DNA from: Candidatus Geothermarchaeota archaeon
GTDB lineage: Archaea; Thermoproteota; Nitrososphaeria; Geothermarchaeales; JAUWBL01
Length of the DNA stretch: 5,318 nt
Direction: 5' to 3'
Assembly: GCA_030601715.1 (NCBI GenBank)
Contig: JAUWBL010000089.1
Location: 1 to 5,318, forward strand
Made by a program: the position numbers and the translations under genes. The notes under the pieces are model-generated. The model was not told the DNA's origin, did no database searches, and was given only the letters and a program-made list of their open reading frames with translations. The stretch's first letter is position 1. Each line of letters opens with the position of its first letter. This document shows, piece by piece, positions 1 through 5,318 of this stretch.

Positions 1-1272
1 AGAGAGGCATATCCCCGCGTTGTTGTGAGTCGTGGCGACGATGAGGTTAACCATGGTGAGCATCCCCCTGTCGTCCGTCTTGTAATGGTGTATTAGGGTA
101 CCTCTAGGCGCCTCGATCACTCCTACACCTTCGGAGGGCGTCTCTTCCGGAATCCTTCTAAACTCCTCGCCGGTTACTTCGGGGTCTTGTGAGAGCTCTA
201 GAGCTCTCTCTCCGGCCGCCAGAATCTCTATGACGCGTGCCCAGTGGTAGCCTAGCGTCGCGTGCACGGGTTTCCCTAGGGTGGAAACGAACTTCTTGTA
301 GGCCTTCTGCGCCTTCGGTGTTGCGAAGCCATCGGCTACGTTGAGACGGGCCAGCGGCCCGACCCGATACACTCCGCTCTCTTCCCCGTCTCGGAATCCC
401 TTCCAACCCACCTTCTTGAGGTACGGAAACTTGAGATACGTCCATGGCTCCGCCCGCTCTCTTATGTGCTGCAGATAGTCCTCAGAGTCGAAGGTGACGA
501 ACTCTCTTCCCCTAGGGTCGACCACCTTGATTCTACCATCGTAGAAGTTGACCTTGTCTTGGTCGTCGACCAATCCCATGTAGTATGTGTTGCTAAGGTA
601 GGTGTCGCCGGTGATAATTTCGACATATCCCTTATTCCCCAACACAGCCTTCTCGAAGAGGTCTAGGGTCAATTCGCCGAGACGGACGAGTTTCTTAGAG
701 CTCTCCTCTATGGATGCTCTTTTCTCCTCGTCTATCCTCGAAGAAACTCCTCCAACCACAGCCATCGCTGGATGAACGGCTCGGCCGCCCAACGTTTCCA
801 GAATCCTTCTTGCCTCGGATCTGAGCTGCAGCACCGTCTTTCCGACGTCCAAGCCTACCTTGTCTAGGACTCCCATGATGTTACGCTCTGCCTTCGGTGC
901 AGTAGGTCCCACAACGAAGTCAGGCGCGGATAGGGCATAGAAGACCGCCCCGTGATCGTGCACATAGAAGGCGTTGTAGGCGAGCTCCCTCAGCTTCTTG
1001 GCGGTAGCCGGGATGTCCACCTTGTAGACATCGTCCGCGGCCTTGGCCGACGCCATGTGGTGGGCCCAGGGGCAGACGCCACATATCCTGGGCGTGAGAT
1101 AGAGCATCTCCTCGACCGGTCTCCCCATGCAGAACTTCTCGAAGCCTCTGAACTCCACCGTTTGGAAGTATGCGTCGTCGACGTTTCCGTTGTCATCTAG
1201 GAAGATGCTTATCTTCCCGTGTCCCTCAAGGCGGGTGATTGGATGAATTGTGATAACCTTTTCGACTGTCAC
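1..1272 (-). CDS. mvhA: Group 3c [NiFe]-hydrogenase large subunit MvhA (partial, C-terminus off window)
   Basis: Catalytic subunit of a cytoplasmic F420-non-reducing hydrogenase; it holds the NiFe site that splits or forms H2. The frame runs from GTG at 1272-1270 to the window edge with no stop, giving 424 residues. Seen: the N-terminal TRLEGHGKI segment (residues 13-21), EFRGFEKFC (40-48) and the L1 nickel-binding motif RICGVCPWAHH (62-72), with C64, C67 and H71 matching RxCGxCxxxH. Near the visible end, TMVNLIVATTHNNAG is typical of group 3 large subunits. The family is about 420-475 residues, so the missing part should be a short tail carrying the L2 motif (DPCxxCxxH) and any protease-cleaved extension; neither can be checked, nor can a selenocysteine there. 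The start is 4 nt after the mvhG stop; an AGGAGG lies 13 nt upstream, a rather long spacing, but no better in-frame start exists and the N-terminus matches the family. It should pair with MvhG, encoded directly upstream. Confidence 0.95.
   Translation of the reverse strand, partial: MTVEKVITIHPITRLEGHGKISIFLDDNGNVDDAYFQTVEFRGFEKFCMGRPVEEMLYLTPRICGVCPWAHHMASAKAADDVYKVDIPATAKKLRELAYNAFYVHDHGAVFYALSAPDFVVGPTAPKAERNIMGVLDKVGLDVGKTVLQLRSEARRILETLGGRAVHPAMAVVGGVSSRIDEEKRASIEESSKKLVRLGELTLDLFEKAVLGNKGYVEIITGDTYLSNTYYMGLVDDQDKVNFYDGRIKVVDPRGREFVTFDSEDYLQHIRERAEPWTYLKFPYLKKVGWKGFRDGEESGVYRVGPLARLNVADGFATPKAQKAYKKFVSTLGKPVHATLGYHWARVIEILAAGERALELSQDPEVTGEEFRRIPEETPSEGVGVIEAPRGTLIHHYKTDDRGMLTMVNLIVATTHNNAGICLS
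191..208. repeat. Perfect 18-bp palindrome inside mvhA
   Basis: GAGAGCTCTAGAGCTCTC is identical to its own reverse complement over 18 bases; the symmetry stops at the next base on each side. It falls in mvhA codons for Glu-Arg-Ala-Leu-Glu-Leu-Ser. By a simple equal-base estimate, a palindrome this long would be found in about 2% of windows of this size. In RNA it could fold as a 7-bp hairpin with a CUAG loop. No function is known to me; a chance product of coding constraint is the default explanation. Confidence 0.7.
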
Positions 1273-1276
1273 TTTC

Positions 1277-2254
1277 TTATTGATTCCTCCTGACAGCCCG
1301 TTTCAGAAGAGAAGTGGGCATGGTGAACCGATAGAAGAAGCCGAGGGGATCCTTGACCTGTTTCATCAATACCTCAATCGCTTCATCGGTCAGGTCCGTT
1401 TCCCTGTCCAGCCCTAACACGGAGGCAAGGGCGGAGAGCATGTTGGCTCCCTGATCGATCGATTCCGGAGTTGGACCCATGCACCCCCAGCAACGAAGAT
1501 TCATCTTGACACATGGGTATCCGCACCCTCCCCGGGTCGCGGGGCCTAGGCAAAGGATCCCTTGCTCCAAGAGGCACTTCTCCTCGTCCGGAATCAACTC
1601 ATGGATTCCATGAAGTTCGTGTATGCTCTTGCTCTCCTTGCGTCTGTCACACTCGTCGCACAGGCTCTTGGAGGAACCGAAGACGTGTCCCTTCGGAGGG
1701 AGATCCCCTGTGACAAGCGCAGTTAGGGCTTCACCTATGAGGTCGAGGGGAGGAGGACAACCGGGGAGATAGTAGTCCACGGGGACGACTTGGTGCAGGG
1801 CTCTGACGGTGTCGAAGGTGTCCGGAATCGTCAGCTCATGGCCGTCGACCGTAGACACCCTCAACGGGGTCACTCCGTTGGACTCGTTGCTCGGCGCGTC
1901 CAAGTACGCCTGCCTGAAGAGGCCCTCCCTTGTGGTGACGTTGGCTAGGCCGGGCAAGCCGCCGAAGCAGCTACACGCGCCGAAGGCGAGCAAGTTCTGT
2001 GATTTCTGCCTGGATATCCTGGCTAGCTCCTCGTTCTCTTCATTGTTGACAGCTCCCTCGTACAGGGTGAGGGCTATCTCGCCATCCGGGACCGCCTTGA
2101 GATCCTCCAGCTTGAAGTCTGTGGCTGTCGGCCAATACACGATCTCGACTTTTCCAAGGACATCAAGCAGAACCTCTGGGGGCAGGTCCAGCAGTGAGTA
2201 GTCACACCCGGCGCACGTGGCTCCCAACACTATCGCTATCTTGGGATTCTCCAT
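1277..2254 (-). CDS. mvhG: Group 3c [NiFe]-hydrogenase small subunit MvhG
   Basis: Electron-transfer subunit of the hydrogenase; it carries electrons between the NiFe site of MvhA and MvhD through three iron-sulfur clusters. From ATG at 2254-2252 it is 325 residues, close to the usual length. Proximal cluster ligands are C14 and C17 (ATCAGCD), C94 (GACSCFGG) and C166 (GCPPP). The C-terminal half has eight further cysteines for the two other clusters: C199, C202, C227, C235, C244, C248, C255 and C258. There is no Tat signal or membrane anchor, as expected for a cytoplasmic group 3 enzyme. Start choice: the frame is open upstream to an ATG at 2359, but that extra stretch is charged, unlike the family, and lies out of frame over mvhD; the ATG at 2254 follows AAGGAGGT by 9 nt and gives the expected MENPKIAIVLG beginning. 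A GTG at 2260 is a weaker alternative. The gene begins 2 nt after the mvhD stop and is followed 4 nt later by mvhA. Confidence 0.95.
   Translation of the reverse strand: MENPKIAIVLGATCAGCDYSLLDLPPEVLLDVLGKVEIVYWPTATDFKLEDLKAVPDGEIALTLYEGAVNNEENEELARISRQKSQNLLAFGACSCFGGLPGLANVTTREGLFRQAYLDAPSNESNGVTPLRVSTVDGHELTIPDTFDTVRALHQVVPVDYYLPGCPPPLDLIGEALTALVTGDLPPKGHVFGSSKSLCDECDRRKESKSIHELHGIHELIPDEEKCLLEQGILCLGPATRGGCGYPCVKMNLRCWGCMGPTPESIDQGANMLSALASVLGLDRETDLTDEAIEVLMKQVKDPLGFFYRFTMPTSLLKRAVRRNQ
1286..1291 (-). promoter_or_regulatory. Shine-Dalgarno of mvhA inside the last mvhG codons
   Basis: AGGAGG on the minus strand is made of the two consecutive Arg codons near the end of MvhG (RRNQ-stop). 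It is 13 nt from the GTG start of mvhA, longer than the usual 5-9 nt, which together with GTG may lower initiation. No better start is visible, so the site is probably the functional one. Confidence 0.6.
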
Positions 2255-2256
2255 CT

Positions 2257-2694
2257 TCACGCGACCTCCTTGAGGGGACTGGGACCTAGTTTTTTGATCT
2301 CCTCTGTCATCTCGGTCACTACCTTTGCGAACTTCGAGCCCTCGGAGGAGGATATCCACTCCAGCCTTATCCTTTCGGGTTCGATTCCATACTGCTCTAG
2401 TAGGCGTCGGACGAGCGCGAATCGTCTGAGGGCCTTGTAGTTCCCTGTTTCATAGTGACAGTCGCCTAGGTGGCAGCCAGCAATCAGAACACCGTCGGCC
2501 CCTTCGGCAAAGGCCGTCAAGACATATGTAGGGTCGATCCTGCCTGTACACATCACCCGGATGGGGAGTACGTTGAGAGGGTATTTCATTCGGCTCGTGC
2601 CGGCAAGATCCGCCCCCTGGTAGGCACACCACTTGCAGAAAAACCCGACTATCTTGGGCTCGAACTCCTTCATGGCAACCTGTGTGGCCTCCAT
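2257..2694 (-). CDS. mvhD: MvhD, [2Fe-2S] adaptor linking hydrogenase to HdrA
   Basis: Small adaptor (145 residues, normal length) that docks the Mvh hydrogenase to HdrA and passes electrons through one [2Fe-2S] cluster. Seen: FFCKWCAYQGADLAG (residues 18-32, C20 and C23), IRVMCTGRIDP (45-55, C49) and GVLIAGCHLGDCHY (68-81, C74 and C79), the five conserved cysteines of the family, then the family's GIEPERIRLEWISSSEG segment. It is a separate gene here, not fused to HdrA as in some organisms. ATG at 2694-2692 follows the hdrA stop TAG with no gap, so translation is probably coupled. The SD is weak: a GGAGG lies about 14 nt upstream inside hdrA. A second ATG at residue 8 (2673-2671) also gives a plausible N-terminus (MKEFEPKIVGFF), so the first seven residues are uncertain. 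Presence of MvhD strongly argues that HdrA and the hydrogenase form one complex. Confidence 0.95.
   Translation of the reverse strand: MEATQVAMKEFEPKIVGFFCKWCAYQGADLAGTSRMKYPLNVLPIRVMCTGRIDPTYVLTAFAEGADGVLIAGCHLGDCHYETGNYKALRRFALVRRLLEQYGIEPERIRLEWISSSEGSKFAKVVTEMTEEIKKLGPSPLKEVA
2264..2271 (-). promoter_or_regulatory. Shine-Dalgarno of mvhG (decides the start)
   Basis: AAGGAGGT on the minus strand ends 9 nt before ATG at 2254 and is formed by the Lys-Glu-Val codons at the very end of mvhD. It supports the 325-residue form of MvhG over the 360-residue open frame that begins at 2359. Confidence 0.85.
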
Positions 2695-4650
2695 CTATGC
2701 GAGCACCCCCTCCACCTCAGCCAGTATTTCCTCGTCTGTGTAACCTCTCAACACGATGGCACTCGAGGGACACGCAGAGACGCAGACACCGCAACCGTCG
2801 CAACCAACCTCTTCGACGACAGCAATGTTTTGCTCCTCGTCAAAGTTGATCGCGTCGAAGGGACAAAGATCCAGGCAGATCCGACATCCTGAACAGGTTT
2901 CCTCGCTGATCACCGCCTTCTCCGGTTCTAGTACGACGTATCCTCTGTCGAGCATCGCCATCGCCTCCGCCGCGGCAGCCGAAGCGTGGGCGACGACATC
3001 AGGTATGTCCTTCGGACCTTGGCAAGCGCCCGCGAGGTAGAGACCTGGGGTTGCAGTCGCTACGGGAGCTAGCTTGGGGTGCTTTTCTAGGAAGAATCCC
3101 TCATCACTACAACTCAGCTTGAACATTCTGGCCACTCCTGCTGCGTCCTTCTGCGGTTCGAGTCCGACGCTCAGGATAACCATGTCAACCGGTATTCTGC
3201 GGGGTATTCCTAGGAGAGTGTCCTCGCAGACGACGACCAGCTTGCCTTCCTCCTCGGAATTCGTGGCCAGTCTCGTGACCTGGGCTCCTCTTCCTCTGAT
3301 GAACGTCACGTCCTCGTCCAGAACCCTGTTGTAGAATTCTTCGTAGCCCTTTCCAGCTGCGCGTATGTCGATGTAGAGCTCGTATATCTTTGCTTCCGGG
3401 ATCCTCTCCCTCACAAGATGGGCGAATTTCATCGAGTACATGCAGCAGACACGAGAACAATATCTGTTCCAGTTCTCGTCGCGGCTCCCAACGCAATGAA
3501 GTATGGCAACGCTCGTAGGAGCCGTGCCGTCCTTCAGGGAGATCTCGCCACCGCTAGGTCCTGAGGAGTTGATGATTCTCTCGAATTCGAGGCTCGTTAT
3601 GACATTGTCCAAATGCCCGTATCCGAGTGGAGTAATCTTGGAGGCATCGAAGACATCGTAACCCGTGGCGACGATGATCGCGCCCACCTGGATTTCGATG
3701 ATCTCCTCTTTCTGATCGAAATCTACGGCTCCCACATCACAGAACCTCTCGCAGATCCTGCAGGTGCCCTTCTGAAAGTACCAGCAACTGTCCCTGTCTA
3801 TGGTGTACAGCAGCGGCACAGCTTGGGGAAAGGGAACGTAGATAGCTTTCCTTACGCCGAGGCCCATGTCGAACTCGCTTGGGACTTTGACAGGGCATTT
3901 CTCCGTGCACACTCCACATCCGACACACTTGGAGGCATTCACGTATCCGGGCTTCTTGGTGATCTTAATCCTGAAGTCGCCTACGTGACCGGAGACATCC
4001 TTCACCTCGCTGTAGGCAAGAAGCTCTATGTTCTCGTGGCTCCCGACCTCGACCATCTTTGGCGTCAAGATACAGGCTGAGCAGTCTAGCGTTGGGAAGG
4101 TCTTGTCCAGCTGAGCCATGTGCCCCCCGATCGACGGCTCCCTCTCGACCAGGTACACCTTCTTCCCTGAGTCGGCTAGCCTCAGAGACGCCTCTATTCC
4201 GGCGATCCCTCCTCCTACGACCAAGACGGCTTGAGCCACGCTTTCCCGGCGGGCCTCAAGGGGCTCGTGAAGAACGACCCTCCTAATCGCCGCGGCGACG
4301 AGCCTCTTTGCCTTCTCCGTGCCCGCCTCCTTGTCATCGGTCGTCCATGAGACCATCTCTCTTATGTTTGCCATCTGAAAGAGGTAAGGGTTCAGCCCGG
4401 CTTCCTCGCAGGCCGCCCTGAAGGTCGATTCGTGCATCCTGGGGGAACAGGCAGCAACGACTACTCGTGTCAAATTCAGACTCTTGATGTCTTCCTCGAT
4501 GAGATCCTGACCCGGGTCAGAACACATGTATCTATAGTCCTTGGCTACCACAACGCCATCAAGCTGCGAGGCGAACTTCATGACTTCTTCGATGTCTACT
4601 GTGTTCGCTATGTTGATTCCGCAGTGGCAGATGTAGAAACCTATCCTCAT
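2695..4650 (-). CDS. hdrA: Heterodisulfide reductase subunit A (HdrA), FAD electron-bifurcating subunit
   Basis: Cytoplasmic flavoprotein at the branch point of Mvh-Hdr complexes: its FAD takes electron pairs from MvhD and splits them between ferredoxin and the CCG subunit. At 651 residues it is full length with every expected domain. The N-terminal domain has C8/C10 (ICHCGINI), C43 (MCSDPGQ) and C68 (ACSPRMHE). The FAD fold begins at GGGIAGIE (146-153), followed by GGHMAQLDKTFPTLDCSACI (174-193). The inserted ferredoxin domain has C241, C244, C247, C251 and C288, C296, C299, C303. The HdrA-specific cluster site is C385 (HCVGSRDE) with C397, C401, C402 (YCSRVCCM). The C-terminal two-cluster ferredoxin has C586, C589, C592, C596 and C617, C620, C623, C627. 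All known cluster positions are thus occupied, supporting real bifurcation rather than a reduced paralogue. ATG overlaps the upstream stop (ATGA) and sits 7 nt after AAGGAGG. The physiological second acceptor cannot be told from HdrA itself. Confidence 0.97.
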   Translation of the reverse strand: MRIGFYICHCGINIANTVDIEEVMKFASQLDGVVVAKDYRYMCSDPGQDLIEEDIKSLNLTRVVVAACSPRMHESTFRAACEEAGLNPYLFQMANIREMVSWTTDDKEAGTEKAKRLVAAAIRRVVLHEPLEARRESVAQAVLVVGGGIAGIEASLRLADSGKKVYLVEREPSIGGHMAQLDKTFPTLDCSACILTPKMVEVGSHENIELLAYSEVKDVSGHVGDFRIKITKKPGYVNASKCVGCGVCTEKCPVKVPSEFDMGLGVRKAIYVPFPQAVPLLYTIDRDSCWYFQKGTCRICERFCDVGAVDFDQKEEIIEIQVGAIIVATGYDVFDASKITPLGYGHLDNVITSLEFERIINSSGPSGGEISLKDGTAPTSVAILHCVGSRDENWNRYCSRVCCMYSMKFAHLVRERIPEAKIYELYIDIRAAGKGYEEFYNRVLDEDVTFIRGRGAQVTRLATNSEEEGKLVVVCEDTLLGIPRRIPVDMVILSVGLEPQKDAAGVARMFKLSCSDEGFFLEKHPKLAPVATATPGLYLAGACQGPKDIPDVVAHASAAAAEAMAMLDRGYVVLEPEKAVISEETCSGCRICLDLCPFDAINFDEEQNIAVVEEVGCDGCGVCVSACPSSAIVLRGYTDEEILAEVEGVLA

Positions 4651-5318
4651 GGCTGTGCCTCCTTACCCAGAGAAGTTGAAGGCCCGACAACGGCTTCCCT
4701 GACGACCTCGAGCATGTCCATGACCTTGATCTCGTCGTCCTTGCCGAGGACCTTGATTCCATCTTCGAGGTTCATGAGGCAGAAGGGACAGGCGGTTACA
4801 AGGATGTCCGGAGAGAAACTCGCAACCTCTCTTGCCCGGTTGACGCAGAGACGCTCTTCCCTCTCTTCCTCCATCCACATTCTGCCTCCGCCGCCTCCGC
4901 AGCAGAAGCTGTTCTCCCTCGTCCTCTCCAGCTCCACCAAGGTCAGGCCGGGAATGCTCTCCAGAATCTTTCGAGGTGCCTCGTAAATCTCGTTGTGCCT
5001 TCCTAGGAAGCACGGATCGTGGTAAGCGACAACCGCCTCGACCCCGTCCGAGAACTTCAGTTGATCGTTTTCGATGAGCTCGAGCAGAAATTCTGTGTAG
5101 TGTTGTATCTGAAAGTCCTCAGCCAGGTCGGGGTAGTCCTTCATGAAGGTGTTGTAGCTGTGGGGGGAAGTCGTCACAATCCTGTCGACTCCATGTTTCC
5201 TGAAGTTTCTTGTGTTCACTTCCACCAACATCTCGAAGAGTCCTGTCTCTCCGATTCTCAGGATCGAATCCCCGTCACATCGTTCTTCGTTTCCCAAGAT
5301 CCCGAAGTTGACGCCAGC
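4647..5318 (-). CDS. HdrD/HdrB-like CCG-domain iron-sulfur protein with degenerate first CCG motif (partial, N-terminus off window)
   Basis: C-terminal 223 residues of a two-CCG-domain (cysteine-rich domain, HdrB/HdrD/GlpC/LutA superfamily) protein; the frame is open to the window edge, so the start lies outside. In HdrB and HdrD, two C-Xn-CC-Xn-CxxC motifs each bind a non-cubane [4Fe-4S] cluster that reduces the disulfide. Numbering from the edge, the second motif is intact: C103-x35-C139 C140-x36-C177-xx-C180 (DPC, FCCGGGGGR, ACPFC). The first aligns with the same spacing but is altered: C14-D15-x35-S51-P-H-S54, i.e. CD for CC and SPHS for CxxC; its leading cysteine is off window. Aspartate for one cysteine is known in this family; losing both CxxC cysteines as well suggests no normal cluster at site 1. 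The ILGNEE and RIVTTSPHSYNTF contexts place it with HdrD-like (Fe-S)-binding proteins. The stop overlaps the hdrA ATG by 4 nt, so it is probably the HdrBC/HdrD-type acceptor subunit of the complex. Whether an N-terminal ferredoxin or membrane domain exists is unknown. Confidence 0.88.
   Translation of the reverse strand, partial: AGVNFGILGNEERCDGDSILRIGETGLFEMLVEVNTRNFRKHGVDRIVTTSPHSYNTFMKDYPDLAEDFQIQHYTEFLLELIENDQLKFSDGVEAVVAYHDPCFLGRHNEIYEAPRKILESIPGLTLVELERTRENSFCCGGGGGRMWMEEEREERLCVNRAREVASFSPDILVTACPFCLMNLEDGIKVLGKDDEIKVMDMLEVVREAVVGPSTSLGKEAQP
4658..4664 (-). promoter_or_regulatory. Shine-Dalgarno of hdrA
   Basis: AAGGAGG on the minus strand ends 7 nt before the hdrA ATG (4650-4648). 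It lies inside the last codons of the upstream CCG-protein gene. It fixes the hdrA start and shows that hdrA can be initiated independently as well as by coupling through the ATGA overlap. Confidence 0.85.

Noticed and set aside
1..1272. A selenocysteine (in-frame TGA) version of the hydrogenase, as in VhuU-type systems.
   Set aside because: No in-frame TGA occurs in the visible mvhA or mvhG; the L2 motif where Sec would sit is outside the window, so there is nothing to support it.
1273..1276. A promoter or terminator between mvhG and mvhA, or at other gene junctions.
   Set aside because: The largest gap between genes is 4 nt and no hairpin with a U-run is seen at any junction.
2255..2359. 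A 35-residue N-terminal extension of MvhG starting at an ATG at 2359.
   Set aside because: The extension is a charged, unconserved-looking stretch read out of frame over the 3' end of mvhD. The ATG at 2254 has AAGGAGGT at 9 nt and gives the family N-terminus with C14/C17 in place.
3613..4080. Plus-strand open frames of notable length opposite the operon (also 4432-4986, 2470-2892, 1809-2201, 466-666).
   Set aside because: Each lies wholly opposite well-conserved minus-strand genes, has no recognisable domain, and is expected from codon structure of the opposite strand.
5157..5279. The degenerate CCG motif as a sequencing or assembly error, or as a pseudogene.
   Set aside because: Several separate substitutions at exactly the ligand positions, with the frame and the rest of the domain intact and the second motif perfect, do not look like error or decay.
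4647..5297. Treating the CCG protein as a complete 216-residue gene starting at TTG 5297.
   Set aside because: The frame stays open to the window edge and the residues just upstream (AGVNFGI) continue a conserved segment of HdrD-like proteins; the leading part of the first CCG domain is also missing. It is an edge-truncated gene.

Overview
The window is one unbroken run of five minus-strand genes, the first and last cut by the window edges. Reading 5'->3' on the minus strand (right to left) they are: the C-terminal 223 residues of an HdrD/HdrB-like CCG-domain iron-sulfur protein (5318-4647), a full-length heterodisulfide reductase subunit A, HdrA (4650-2695), the [2Fe-2S] adaptor MvhD (2694-2257), the group 3c [NiFe]-hydrogenase small subunit MvhG (2254-1277), and the first 424 residues of the large subunit MvhA (1272-1). 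The mvhA frame was translated by hand from the reverse complement; it is open to position 1.

The five genes together read as a soluble, cytoplasmic, H2-using (or H2-producing) flavin-based electron-bifurcating complex of the Mvh-Hdr type. Electrons would run from the NiFe site (MvhA) through the three [4Fe-4S] clusters of MvhG and the [2Fe-2S] cluster of MvhD to the FAD of HdrA. There they split between ferredoxin and a second acceptor handled by the CCG protein. No separate hdrB or hdrC is visible; the HdrD-like protein stands where they would be expected. Its first CCG motif is degenerate (CD in place of CC, and SPHS in place of CxxC) while the second is intact. The second acceptor is therefore unlikely to be reduced by the two-cluster CoM-S-S-CoB mechanism of methanogen HdrB. 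This is the most notable point in the window.

The genes are packed as tightly as possible: a 4-nt ATGA overlap, then a direct TAG-ATG abutment, then gaps of 2 nt and 4 nt. Good Shine-Dalgarno sequences for hdrA, mvhG and mvhA lie inside the upstream coding sequence. There is no intergenic stretch long enough for an internal promoter or terminator, and I see no tRNA, rRNA, CRISPR, insertion sequence or non-coding stretch over 300 bases. The operon's promoter and its end lie outside the window.

The organism is a strict anaerobe with hydrogen metabolism. GC is in the mid-50s by eye, arginine codons in mvhA are mostly AGA/AGG, ATA is freely used for isoleucine, and the SD signals are strong. This would fit many archaea (for example uncultured Bathyarchaeia-, Asgard- or Thermoplasmatota-like lineages), but Mvh-Hdr modules also occur in anaerobic bacteria, and the window alone does not settle it.
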